A DNA stretch of 64,000 nt from Ifrita kowaldi (GCA_013398055.1 VZRS01000362.1:2603-66602), one strand, 5' to 3'; positions 1 through 41,431 are shown, counted from the first letter of the stretch. A program made the numbers and translations. The notes: generated by a model not told the origin, from the sequence alone.

Positions 1-93
1 GGCGGAGCGGCCGGGGGTCCGCGAGCTGAGGTCCGTTCAGTGTCTGGCGCAAGAGAGCGCGGCTGAAGCGGGCGCGGGCCCAGCCGTACCAAT
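1..93 (+). other. KAT6A: Probable KAT6A exon 1 (5' UTR, left end outside or at window edge)
   Basis: GC-rich sequence with no credible coding frame ends at a donor-like site, AAT|GTGAGG, at 93/94. Other weaker donor-like sites occur in the island, for example near 289, so the exon 1 boundary is uncertain. It would splice to the non-coding exon at 1607 or directly to 1764. Confidence 0.4.
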
Positions 94-540
94 GTGAGGA
101 GCTGGCCGGGCTGCACTGCCCGTGTCCGGGAGGACGGAGAGCTGCGTCGGGCCCGGCTGCCTGCCGCGGCTGCGGCCTGCGCCCCGCTTTTCCCGATCTC
201 GCCGGTGCGAGTCTCTGTGCTAAGGCAGTGCGCTCCTCCGGGCGCTATGTGTGGGACCCGCCCGCGGTGGCGATGGGGACGAGCGGTAGCAGGTGCAGGG
301 GTCGCTTGTCACGCAGAGAGCGAGCGAGCGAGCGACCCACCGGCAGTGGGACCGTCCCGGTGTCGCCCTGGCCTGGCCGTACGGTTACATAACGCTTTGC
401 GCCGGAGCTTTGCTGGGGACGGGGGAAGGAATCCTCCGGGCCTCGGGATCCAGGCGGGCAGGCGCACCACGGGAGCGCATCTCTGCTTTGCGAGGAGGGC
501 AGGTGTCGAGGGCCATGTTTCCTTTTGCATCTGTTGTTCG
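1..540 (+). promoter_or_regulatory. KAT6A: CpG island promoter of KAT6A
   Basis: The first 540 bases are G+C-rich and dense in CpG, in sharp contrast to the AT-rich sequence that follows, as is usual for a housekeeping vertebrate promoter and first exon. A short GAGC repeat lies at about 314-337. I see no TATA box. The transcription start may lie just left of the window or inside its first tens of bases, so the promoter itself may be only partly included. This is an inference from base composition and from the coding exons that follow on the same strand. Confidence 0.8.
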
Positions 541-1606
541 CAGAATAAAAGAACTCTAGGCAAGCACTGCATCCTTTCTAGTTTAAGCAGTCGTTCAGAA
601 TCTTTCCAGTACAGGCCGTGTGGAACTCTGCTATTGAGTCTGATGTCTGTATGCAAATGTGTTCTGTGTGTTGATAAATTCATCAGTACTTACTAGAAAG
701 CAGAACAGGATAACTGTGTTGTCGATTTAGTTCTTGTCTGAAACTTCCCTTGTAGAAAATCGTTATTTCTTGCGATAAACAGTTTACAGATCCTTCTCAG
801 TTAATCTACTAGTGTACTCCTGAAGTAGAACTTCAGCACAGCAGGCAGTTATCACACTCAGAAAAAGCTATTTTAAAGATAACTAACTAAGGCTCTGAAG
901 TAGAGCCTCATACCCTTTCACCAGCACCTTTAATTAGCAGTGTCATAAGCATTCCTTTTATGCTGTGTATGGTCACCTGTTACTTTGTCCTCAAGTGTTT
1001 CCAGTGTGCCTCATCAATACTGAAAATTATGTTGTATTCTTTTTTCTATGGCCTCTAAAAGTAGAGCATTTAATTACAATCTCCAGCTGTGTTTCTTCAC
1101 TTTTTTCCTTTATGAAACAACTGTCATAGCTTTTCTTCACAGAAGGGAAACAGACCTATGATTACACTCCTGAAAGCACTCTGAAAGTTTCTTGCTGTTT
1201 GCTCGAGAGTCTTAGTTATTCCTATTTTCTACTGAAGTTTCAGGCAGTGTCTTCTATGTGTAAAAATTAAGAGAGCTGCTATTTTAAGATATTTGTTGTT
1301 TTCTTTTTTCCTCCAAATATTAATGTATGTCATGCTCAGCAGTGATATGAAACTTGGTATAGAATATATACTGAGTAATGGATCAAAATGAAAAGGATGC
1401 TTTTCTTGAGGTTGCATGGAGTAATTTTAGTGCTAAAGTATGCTTTTATTAGTAGTGAAGATAAAACCTGAAGTATTACTACAGTATTTCAGAACTGTAG
1501 TGGCTTAAAACTCTGCTATGTGTTTAATGAATTAACATTGTTTGCTACTTTTTTTTCCTTTTTTCATAACTGTTTTTTCTTAAATGTCTCTCTTGTTTTC
1601 TTCCAG
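94..1606 (+). other. KAT6A: KAT6A intron 1
   Basis: The remainder of the CpG island runs to about 540, followed by AT-rich sequence. I see no repeat, RNA gene or convincing coding exon here. The 200-codon open frame across the island is explained by its high G+C content. Confidence 0.45.
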
Positions 1607-1649
1607 GCCTAACATCAGAATTCTATTGATTGTGAGACCAGAAGCTCAG
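1607..1649 (+). other. KAT6A: Probable non-coding exon 2 of KAT6A
   Basis: A good acceptor, pyrimidine tract then TTCCAG, ends at 1606 and a donor (CTCAG|GTGAGA) follows at 1649/1650. They enclose 43 nt with no ATG. The next intron would be only 114 nt. The assignment rests on splice-site quality alone, so the exon may be optional. Confidence 0.55.
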
Positions 1650-1777
1650 GTGAGATAATGCTGAAATTTTTATACCTTTGTGGAAAAACCTTGTGTGAAG
1701 CTGTTATGGGATTTATTGGAAAGAGTATAGAGGTTTCTAATTGTTTTGTTTTCTTCTCTTCAGTGTGAAAACAAATA

Positions 1778-1931
1778 ATGTTTGAGAAAGGAGGATTAAT
1801 TCAGGACAGAAAGCGTGTATGCTATGGTTAGCTGGTTCCCATCATTCGAGGATCTGTTTTCTCATCGTTTGAAACTCGTTCAGCATCAGGAAAAAGGATA
1901 ACGACTCTATGGATATACAGAATTCTTCACC

Positions 1932-1938
<7 letters not shown>
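1778..1938 (+). promoter_or_regulatory. KAT6A: Cluster of four upstream ORFs in the KAT6A leader
   Basis: Four ATGs precede the KAT6A start in the same exon and open short frames. uORF1 is 1778-1831 (17 codons plus stop), uORF2 is 1819-1872 (17 plus stop), uORF3 is 1824-1901 (25 plus stop, in the KAT6A frame), and uORF4 is 1909-1938 (9 plus stop). Together they cover all three frames. uORF4 begins before the main ATG at 1932 and ends after it, so it overlaps the start. By general knowledge, overlapping uORFs usually reduce main-frame translation. The regulatory role here is inferred; the frames are read directly. Confidence 0.7.
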
Positions 1939-31443
<29,505 letters not shown>

Positions 31444-33915
31444 GCAAGATCAACTTGCATCCTAAAAACTGAAATAAATATAAATAAAGGAACCTTTTAT
31501 ACTGACGAACCAGAGAAAATGGACCTTTTTCCAGTTAAAATGTTGCTGTAGATTTAGAGGGATTTTCTTTGGTTTATTTTATTTTTTAGGAAGCCTGGTC
31601 TTTATTTTTTTGATTTTTGTTTGTTTGTTTTTCTTTTCTTCACAATCGTCAAACATTTTACAGCTAAAATCACTTACAGATGTTTTTTAGAGGGAAAACA
31701 TGCACAAAATCTTTTCATAATTTCAAAAGAGCCTTACTTTGCTGACAAAGTGGACAGACTATGTGTAACGTGAAATCATCTTCCTAAATTTTTTTTCAAT
31801 GTATGTCCTTTTCCCTCCCCTGTGCCCCTCTGTATGCAGTTTCTAGTGCTGCAGGCATGTAAAATGTTTGACATCTCAAAGAATAACAACCCTTCCCTCT
31901 AAACCCCACCTAACATTTCCTACTTCTAGCAGGAGGCACTTATTGGGAGATTTGGAAGGGGACACAGAGGATAAATGAAGATCTTTATTTCTGCAAGTCA
32001 GGAAAAATCTTTAATTTTCCTTGACTCCCTCACCCTCAGTAAAATTTGGAGTTAGGTGGAAACAATAAACTATTCACATTGGTGTTTTTGTAGATGAGTT
32101 AATTGAAATTGTATGTTTTATGCTGAAAATATAATGTAACTTTAAAATGATCCCATTCACCACCCAGACATGCACGTGAACACACATGTGCATGCATGCA
32201 CACATGTTCTGTCACTGAACTGCTGGAAGCATCTCAAAAGAGAACTTGTTTTGTATCCCTTCGGCAGTCGTGAAGAGGACAGGGTGGGTAATGGTCTGTT
32301 AGGACAAGAAAATGGTTACAGGCTCTTCTGGTGACCTGCGAGTCAGCCACAGCTCTGAGATGCCAGACTGCTTTAGTACATACTTGGAAATGCTGAGGGT
32401 TTTGGTTCTGAGCCTTTGAGTCAGACTGAGCTCAGAAGCAGCTGTTTCCAGTTAATCTCTTGGCTTGGGAGATGGTAGAAGATAAAGTGTGCATTTGGTG
32501 ACTGGGATGAGAACACTGTGGTGTCCTTGTCACTCTTCCCATTCCTGGTCTGCGGTAGGAAGTTGCTGAATGTGCCGCTTTCTGGGGGAGTCAGTGATGC
32601 TTTTCCTGATTCTCTTACTGTGTTTGATATCCAGTTTATAGGAATAGCCACACATTTGATCTAGTGTGGTAAAAGAAGGGAATCGGCCTCTTGCAGCAGT
32701 GAAACCGTCCCAACACCGTAGCAGGATCTAGGCGGGAGGATTTTGCTGTTTATTACTGCAAAATCCAATTTACATTAATTTTGGCTACACTGCTGGCATG
32801 TCACCCAATACAAAAAGGGACAACCCTTTAATGTAAAGTTCTTTTTTTATTGTATATGAAGTAGAAATACAGACACATTAATAAGACTAATTCCTTTTGT
32901 TTTTAAACCAAAAGAATCTAAAATTTGGGGTTTCTTCAGATGCACTAAAATGGACTTTCCTCCAGTAACTGCTAACCATAAAAGGCAGAATTCAAAGGAC
33001 TTCCACTTTTTATTTCTGTTTAGTTTTGAGCATGTACAAGGCTGTGTAGGACCCCATTTCTCTGTATATACTATTCCAGTTCCAAATAACCCGTGTAGAA
33101 AGCGCACTGTGCTGCCCTCTCTTCTTAGATCTTCAGCTGTGTCGCTGCTTCCTGGGGGTGGGGGTGGGTCTGAGACAGGAGGAGAAGCTGTTGAAACGAG
33201 GGCCATGAATTCAGTTTGTTTGCCTTTATGTTTGGTTTGGTTTTGTATGGGTTTTTTTATCAATTGGGCAGCTCCCTTTTCCACAAACCTTTGTGACTGT
33301 AGAACTATTGTAGAAAAAAAAAAAAGTTCTTTTCTATATATAAAAAGAAATTATCCAACGCAGTAATATTGGTACCTACCATTTTTTCACTTCTGTTTAA
33401 AAAAAAAATGTATTTTTAGCAAGATAACTTGGGTAATCTTCTAAAAGAAATTAAAAAAAAATCTCACTGTTAGTGACTTCGATGCCTTTTAAAAATAAGA
33501 GCTTTTTCATTTCATTCCATCTTTAAAATTTTTTATCTTTGTTGTAGAATATTAAAAACTATTTTAAGAAAGATAAAATTCTCTTTAAAGAGATCTCTAG
33601 AGTGTGTGAATAGGAGCTCCAGATGCCTCTAAAAGCCGCATGTACAAATGAAGCCGAGTCTATTCCTGTCTGTTTATATTTGCTTTTCCTGTTTTGTAAC
33701 CTCTTTGTACTTTGTTCATGGTGACTTGTAAGCTAAGGGGAAGGGGGTGCCTAGATGCCTTTGTAATTCTTCATGTCATACGCTCCTGGCTGGATGGTCT
33801 CCCTTCCTCTCCTTGTATGTAATATCACTTTTTTTTCCCCTTTCTAGCAAGTACTTTCAAAAGAACTCTGTACATTTTAACATAAAAAAAATAAATTATG
33901 TTGAGCCATTTTGGA
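31444..33915 (+). other. KAT6A: KAT6A 3' untranslated region
   Basis: The 3' UTR extends from the stop codon to a polyadenylation signal at 33890-33895. It contains AATAAA hexamers at 31473-31478 and 31483-31488 close to the stop, U-rich tracts at 31560-31650, and an alternating purine-pyrimidine segment at 32173-32207. Short open frames on either strand here are not credible genes. The exact end is inferred. Confidence 0.8.
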
Positions 33916-33940
33916 TGCCAGTTGTGCGTGTAGATTTTTT
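33890..33940 (+). terminator. KAT6A: KAT6A polyadenylation signal and downstream element
   Basis: AATAAA at 33890-33895 is followed about 30-45 nt later by GTTGTGCGTGTAG and then a T-rich run, a typical GU/U-rich downstream element. Cleavage is expected near 33,910-33,920. Confidence 0.7.
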
Positions 33941-34827
33941 TTCTTCCATTTGAGTGGTGAATGCCATCCCTGCATTCTATGCAGGATACTTAGTCCTGGG
34001 AGTATGATTCCCTGTGGGCCTTTTCACCTGAAAGAGACGTCATACTTGGAATTCACTTATGAGATCTCTTGTTCACGTTAATTTTTATCTAGAATTTCTA
34101 ATTAGAGAAAAATTAAGAAAAACAAACTTGAAGCTTCTCCAGAAGTCACCACCTTCAAATTCCTCTCTGCCAGGGCTGCCCCAAACCAAGTGTGGTCCTG
34201 GTTTTTGTCAGCTTCAGTTTTTAATTCTGACTTGCGTCCTTTCAAACTGGCCGTGTGTGTTTGAAGTTTCCCCCACGCCCTTCAGCTGCTCTTTCATCTG
34301 TAATGAGAACCTCGAATAGGAGGAGAAGGAGACATTTTACCCAGCAAGGTTTGCCCTGCAGCTTTAAGGCACAATTGGATCATTGTGGTGCCATCCTGCC
34401 CCGTCACTGCACATTCTCCACAAGCTCAGAGCTTTGACAACGCTAGAGGGAAGCACAGTTCCAGCGTGTGTGTGTGATCGATGCCAGTTTCCCCGTGACA
34501 AGCATGATAAGCCTCGGGACAAGAACCACTGCCTCGGCCTCCTGTGGTCCGAAGGCTGGCCCGAGCCATATAAAGACCCAGTGGCCACAAGAACCTTCCA
34601 AAGGCTTTTCCACAGACTTGCTGTCACAAGGTTGTCTTCAAGAAGGCAAGCTGTTTATAAAAAGCATTATTTGATCAAATAGGCTGCATTGGTAGCTGGT
34701 TGTTAATTAAAAAATTACACCAAAAAACCCAGCCCCGGTTGGTGTGGGCTAACTTGATGACAACCACACTTGGGAGCCATGAACAAGGTGACCTCTTTTT
34801 CAGAATCCTGTCCAACAAACTTATCAA

Positions 34828-34999
34828 ATCCTACCATTAGAGAATGACTAAATAGGGGAAAGGGGGCGGAGGGGTTGTTGGAGGGTTTTGTGTTGTTGTT
34901 TTTGGTTTTTTTGATCCTACCATTAGAGAATGACTAAATAGGGGAAAGGGGGCGGAGGGGTTGTTGGAGGGTTTTGTGTTGTTGTTTTTGTTTTTTTTG
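34828..34999. repeat. 86-bp direct tandem duplication
   Basis: The segment beginning ATCCTACCATTAGAGAATGA at 34828 recurs at 34914, a period of 86 bp. The copies are almost identical and differ only in the T/G tract at their ends. The near-identity implies a recent event or an assembly artefact. Confidence 0.95.
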
Positions 35000-37857
35000 G
35001 TTTTTTTTCTTTTGAGAGAGTTGCCAAGCCAAAATGGGTTTGAAATCTGGCTGTCTTGAAGAGCAAGAACCTTTGGTACCACAGAGCATCGTGTGAACAG
35101 CTGCTCCTCCAGGTTCTGCAGGCCAGGTATCATACTGTGGACATGGGGGAGTTGCTCTGTTCAACACTGTCAGGTTTGCTCTAAATTAGTTGATAGGTGA
35201 ACCAAAATGTCTGCTTCCAGCTCTCAATACGCAGGGAAGAGTTTGAATGCAACCTACAGCAACATACTATTGTCTGGGAGACTAGAGTTGTGGTTCTTGA
35301 AAGAGACTAACTGAAAGGAGAATGATCTTAAAGGGTTACGGCAGTTCTGAAAGCTCATCAGTGAGATAATTCAGAAAAAGCTGAAAAGAACTGAACCATC
35401 TTAATTAGGTTCCCAGCTCAGGGAAAGAGCTCCTTGCTGAGATCTGATCTCTGCAAGATCTCTGCAAGTAATAGAGGAATGCAGATTGACTGAGGCAGAC
35501 CAAGTTTACAGCGGCTGAGGTGAGGCCTGCAGCATCTTTTATCTTCACAGCTTGTCAGCCAGAATAATTTACCTAAAAATAGATGCCTGAAGTTGAGCTT
35601 TGAATGTAAAATTCTTTTGCCCCGAATACAGAGAATCTCAGCAACTTCACCAAACATTGATTTTTCACCTAGAGCAAGGCAGGACTCCAGCTCCATGCTT
35701 AATGTCTTGAAGCAGCTGCAGTACCTTGCAGAGTCAGGAATTTGTTTCCCTGCTTCCTTCCTTATGGGAGGTTCTATTCTGTTGGACAGCTCTGTATGTG
35801 AAACTGGCACATAATGACCTTGTTCATTTTGTGTCTTAATTTTCCTAAGAGTTCCTCTGTCAGTATTTGTTTGTTCTCTCTTGCCAAATACTTTGCCCTG
35901 TGAACTCTATATAGTGACTGTTGTCAGTATGTTTGCCATTTGTGTCACATAGTAGAATCCCAGTGTGTGATTGAGGTAACAGAGAGTTATCATAGTACAA
36001 ATAATCTGTTTTCAAGGAAAAAGTGATAAATATGGTGTTGTGTGACAAATAATTAAATAAAATTCTTGAAAAATTTCTACTTACACGTTGGCTAATATAT
36101 GCACATGGTATCTCACAGCTAAAGGAGAAAGTGTTTACTGAAACTCTTGTCATCCTCTTTCCCCATTTTACCCAATAGGAACAAGCAGCAACGAGAGATC
36201 AGCTGCAGTTCCAGATACTTCCCAAACAACTTCTCCAAAGACAAAAATGACTGTTGGACAAAAAAAATTATGTCCATTTCCCACTTCTCCTATCCTGAGT
36301 CCTGCATGAATGGTGAAGACAAAGAGCTTTTGTTTATCTGCAGCAGATCTCTAGGGTCCCTTTTTACCAACCATACACTGACAACACATAGAAGCTTGGT
36401 ATTGGTCATAGACCAAATGCTTCCTAACTGAGAACGTCCTAAGCGTAAGCCCCTGCTCAGGACAATCTTATGTGTATGGCAGAGTTACTTACTCTGCCAA
36501 ATCCAGTTAACTTGACTTTTAAACCATGCGGTCAAAAATCAAGACAGATGTTTTAAAAACCAGCTGCCACTGATGCCAAAGACCATTCAGTTGGTATGCT
36601 GCTTCCCCCCATCAGAGCACTAAGCATCAATTCAAAGCCTAGCAGCTAGGGAGGTACCAAGACAACAGCTCTGAACCTAGAATTTGGTAGCAATGAAATC
36701 TTCCCTTGTATCTTGGGGGAAAGGAAAAAGGGTGTCACATAGGAAGAACTGAATTGTTACTGGTCAGCAGATTTCCTGTACCAGGGCTTCAGTCAGTCCT
36801 GCTGGGAGGAGCTATTCTCCAGGGGAGCAGGTTCAAGCTGCTGTGTGTTCCCTTCTGATAAAAATCTTCTGCAGTCTGAAGTAGGCAAGACTGCAGTTAC
36901 TTCAGGAGTGTCCTTGTCCTCCTTTGCATTGTGTTAGTGAGCATGCTCTTGAGACCAAAGCAAATCACAGAAGTTGGTCCTCAGAAAGTGATCAGAACTG
37001 CCCGGATATATACAGCAAGGGGTCAGCAGGTGATGGCTGAAAGGCTGGGCACAAAGGAAAGCACTGAAAAAAACAGTGTCTTTAGAGGCCATTGCAGACA
37101 CCCTTGATCATCTCTCTGTCTATCCAGCTGTGAGACAGACACTTTGATCTGCTTGGAAACCTGATTGCTGTCCACAAGAACCTTCATCACAAATTCTGCA
37201 CAGGGCTCAGCAAGTCCAAGCAGCAAATGTTGGTGCAGAAGGAAGATAGAAAGGGAATTGTGATGTTATAGGGTGGCACTGTCTGGAAGATCTGACAACT
37301 TATGTACAGCTGCAGATAACTGTGTTATAGTCAGGATCTGGAGAATACAATATTGCTCTAGGTAAGGTGATAAGGAAAATGAGTTTGAACAGGGAAACAT
37401 TTCTAGCCCTAGAAAAGTGCAAGTATCTCTCTCAGCTGCACTGGTAAAAGCTATTCATCTAGTCAAGAGCATTTTCCTTTTCTGGGGATGGCAGATGATG
37501 CTTTTGGTGTCTTTCAGGCTATACCTGAAGTGCATTAGATCAATAATCCCTCTGATTTACAGATGGAATCTGGTACTATCTGAAGTCTTGCTAGCTAATT
37601 CTCTGCTCTGCTTTGTTGTCAGGCAGGGACTTTGTGGTATTTTGCAATTCATGTGTCTAGTGGTTTTCCAGTCATGATCAGTTATGCAGTAATGCACCGG
37701 GCCACAGGGACAGGGGTTTAGGATCAGTGCTATGGCCAGGAACAGTATTTTGAAAAGTTCTCTGCATCTCATCTTGCCTTCAGCATCCCTTTCCAGCATT
37801 CCAATGAACCTGTGCTTTAAGGGCCTCTAGAGAAGGAGACTGGGCCCAAACCGTACA

Positions 37858-38050
37858 ATCACAGAATCATAGAATAGTTTGAGTTGGAAGAGACCTTAAA
37901 GATCATCCAATTCCAACGCCCTGCTGTGTACAGGGACACCTTTCACTAAACCAGGTTGCTCTGAGCTCCATCCAGCCTGGCCTTGAACACTTCCAGGGAT
38001 GGGGCAACCACAAATTCTCTGGGCAACCCATGCTAGTACCTCAGTCTAGA
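37858..38050 (-). mobile_element. CR1 LINE 3'-end fragment, minus strand
   Basis: On the plus strand it reads as the reverse complement of a CR1 3' end: AATCACAGAATCATAGAATA, then TTGGAAGAGACCTTAAAGATCATC, CAGGGACACC, AGGTTGCTC, CCATCCAGCCTGGCCTTGAACAC, ending near CTCTGGGCAACC. About 190 bp are readable with moderate divergence. This is one of the most diagnostic bird repeats, and its 5' part is truncated. Confidence 0.95.
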
Positions 38051-38083
38051 GTTTCTCTGCTAGCATGTGCAGTCCCTTCATGT

Positions 38084-38175
38084 ATCAGAGAATTGCAGAA
38101 TGAGTGATGTTGGAAGAACATCTGGCAGTCATTTGCTCCAACCCGTGCTCCAGTCGGGTCACCTAAAGCAAAGGG
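38084..38175 (-). mobile_element. Second, more diverged CR1 3' fragment, minus strand
   Basis: After a gap of about 35 bp, the motifs CAGAGAATTGCAGAATG, GTTGGAAGAACATCTGG, CATTTGCTCCAACCC and GGGTCACCTAAAGC follow another CR1 subfamily's 3' end in the same orientation. It is more diverged than its neighbour, so it is probably an older insertion. Confidence 0.7.
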
Positions 38176-39092
38176 CATACAATCCTAATGCAATTCTGTG
38201 GTGATTCAGAGCTGCCTCCTGAACTGTCTGCCTGCTAGTACTTGGGAGATTCCTTCCAGCCTCACTATACGCATTTTGTGCTTCTTTGTGGAATCATTAG
38301 AATATTTTCATTATTTTTGTTTGAATGAGTGCCTCATTGTGCATTAAACAGAATGGCAGCCAAGCATCCAAGTAAACATGTCTGGAGGCTTTATCAGGCA
38401 TAAGCCTGCAGGCAAAGGTGAAGAACATTAGGCTAGCTATGCCTAAGCATATCCAGACTCCAAGAATGACCACTCAACTAGTTAAAGAGTCTGCATTTGC
38501 AGAATAGCCTGCCCATGGCATGAGGCCTTCTTTGATTTGGCAGCTAGTTACACCCATGTTAATGAGACTTGCACATCCTCTGAAAAGTGTCTCCCTTATG
38601 GTCACTCAAAGCACTTGCAAAACTCTGAGTTCTTCTGAGCCCTACTAAGTTCTGAGCTGTGATGTTAACTTGGAATAGCATATTCCCAGCTGGTTTTATG
38701 AGTAACTTCTGTCTTAGATGGCTTTTGCAACTCTACCTTGTGAGTTCATTAAATGTCCTTATTCTTTAATGCTGCTGCTTTTTTCCCCAGCCCTTTGTTT
38801 GGAGCATCTGGTAACACTGCCTGGAACAGGAAAAGAAAAATAGATACCGGAGATCTCACATATTCCCCTTCACATGCTTCTCACTGGGCAGAAAACGAAA
38901 GAACAACAGTGCCTGTTGCATAAGCCAGCAAATAGGTTAGCAGGTTAAAAGCAGCAGTGACAAAATAAAAACCTTTCCAAGAGACTCTTAGGCTCAACAA
39001 ACTGGTTGAATTGCCCAGAGCTGGTGGACTCTGCTGCTTGTTCCCACAGCAAACTTAGGAATTTCGCTTTTTAGCAGCTGAGGCATCTCCAC

Positions 39093-39130
39093 TGCATGCC
39101 CACGGCGTCGGAGGACGCCGTGGGCATGCA
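39093..39130. repeat. Perfect 17-bp inverted repeat with 4-nt loop
   Basis: The left arm TGCATGCCCACGGCGTC (39093-39109) is followed by GGAG and then by its exact reverse complement at 39114-39130. The arms contain three CpGs in all and the symmetry stops at the next base on each side. Confidence 0.97.
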
Positions 39131-41431
39131 AAGCCTGACTAGCTTCAGCATCTCATTCATCAGTTCCAGGTTACGTGCCTGCTCCTGCCATGTGCTCACC
39201 CTGCTCTGGCTTATAAGGAGTTAAGAGATGGGATCTGTGTGTAGGAGGAGGCCGTGTCCTGCCGCAGACAGGGGGAGGGCGGGTGTTCCCGCTGACTGAC
39301 GGCATGGGGCGTCTGCAGCGCGCTTTCTTGACATCGGGGAAAAAAAAAGAATGCCTGTGCCAAAGCCTGGAGTGCAGCACAGCCATCCCTTGGGTGTCAG
39401 TATGCAGGCCGTGGCACGGAGTGGGCCTGGATTCTGAAGTCTGACTCTGCTTGAGCCTTGGAACCTAGAAGGCAGGACTTGAGCAAAGGCTGAGACGTCC
39501 TCGCTGGTCATATAAGGAGCTCAGGGTGGCCCCTGGCACTGAGCAGTTGATGCCCAGACTGGTTGAGTGTATCTGGTGGGGAACGAGGCTGTTGCATATA
39601 GCAGAACTTGGTGTCATTCCTGAGTTCCCTGTTTTGAAAAATGAGGAAATTCCACAGAAAGGATTGCAAACTAGCAGAGAGCTGATTTAGGATGCAAAGT
39701 TCAACATCCAGAAGTGAGGTGCTCCCGGCGTTGTGCTCCCAGCTCTCTTCTGTCTGTGGAGCGTTTTAACTCTGCAGCTTCTATTTAATTTTGTATTTTT
39801 TTTCTATGGATATTGACAGAATATTGCTATAAAAAGATGTGCAGCTGTATCTAGACTTGAGTGTATTATTTATCTATGTGGGTAAAATACACAAAACTAA
39901 AGCTGTACTAGGAAACACATAAAATTTTATAATTTCCTATTCTTCATGTTTTATAGGGACCTTCTCTATTATCAGCCATCATATTCTTTAAAAACTGTAT
40001 GAAACACCAGTCTTTTTTCCTGATTTTAGCATGCTCCTTGGTCTATGGGTGAAGCAAAAGAACTGGGTAAACTTAAAAGGGAAAAGAAACAAAGGGAAAA
40101 AATGCAAGAAAACTTACTCTAGCAAAAAAGTGACCTACGGTGTCTGTACAATTAAGTTTGCGTCTCAGCTTCTTGCCAGTCTAAATAACCTGTGACTGTG
40201 GGGTAGTTGCTGAGGAATTGACATTAATCCCTGTTTTGCCATCTTTTAACACAAAGGGACCGTTACTGCCTAGAATTTGGGGAGCCGGTTCCAGAAAAGT
40301 GCAGCATTTGCAGAGCTTCCACCTGTGTAGACAGTTTTCCCATGGGTGCTTTGCCCATGGATTTGCACCTAGGCAATGTTTTTTCCAAGGGACAAGAATT
40401 GAGCAGATAAAGGCAGGGCTGCTCAGAAGTGCCTGAACTGATAAGCACACTTTGCTGCAGGTGATGGTGTGGTCCCCACCAAAGAGCCCACCCCGAAAAT
40501 CCCACCCGGTTTTATCCTGGCCCCCTCACACACTGGTGCCATGTGCAGGAACCAAAGGTACTCCTCCAGGCTTGACCCCTGGGTACCAATATGGATTTGT
40601 TTGTGCTTTTGGAAGACAGCTGCAGGTGAAATGTAGGGCTGTGTGTGGAGAAGGGATGGCTGACCCTCCAGGAGCCTTGCCTAGGTATCCTCGGAGAGGA
40701 TTTGAGCTCTGGTGATGCCTGGGTGTGCAGGAGCTGGTGGCTTGGGTTTACTTTGCTGCTGCTGTGTAAAGAGCAGACTGAACCCTTCATTTCTGTCTCC
40801 TGTTCACAGCTAAGATCCCTCCCCTCCTCTTGCTGCTCACTCAGTGGAGAGATGCGAGGAGGAAAGGATGCTGCTAAGCTGCACTTTGCTCCAGTACTTG
40901 GCACATCCTTTGCAGTATCGGCTGTTTTCTGAGCAGAGATGCTGCCTGCCTGCTAACCGATGCAGCCATTCCCTATTGCTCCCCTTGAAAGAAGATGGAA
41001 TCGTAACCCAGAGAGTGAGTGAGTGATGCGGCTGCTGCACAGAGACTGACTGTGAGGAAGAAAATTGGAGAGACCGGAATATGTGCCTGCCTCAGCAGCA
41101 CTGCAGTGGTAAAGCCCCTGACTGAATACGTGCAGGTTACTGTTCTTTAGGCATCGCTACAGAGAACTCGGGAGTCGGATGAAATGCATCGGCCTCCTTT
41201 TTCACTGCTTCTCTATTGTCATCATGCATTAATTGCTGGGAGTTATTTTCCTTCCTGTGGCTGACTGCCTGCATCTCTTCTCATACTGCAGGAGAAACAG
41301 TGAGGGAGAGAGCACCAATCCAGTGTCCTGTCCCACAAGAAGGCTTCTGCATGATGTGCCAGCGCAGTCAGAGGCTGCTGCAATCGTGCATAGAACCTCT
41401 GGAACAGCTGGATTTGGGATTATTAATGGTT

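Larger units (their letters stand above)
33920..41430. other. KAT6A-ANK1 intergenic interval
   Basis: Seven and a half kilobases without a recognisable gene. It contains the 86-bp tandem duplication at 34,828, two CR1 fragments at 37,858-38,175, the perfect hairpin at 39,093-39,130 and a CpG-richer patch at about 39,100-39,420. Open frames on both strands are short and lack splice context or family matches. Confidence 0.75.

Noticed and set aside
94..696. 200-codon open frame on the plus strand across the CpG island
   Set aside because: High G+C content makes stops rare, an opposite-strand frame overlaps it, there is no family resemblance, and the position is that of the KAT6A first exon and intron.
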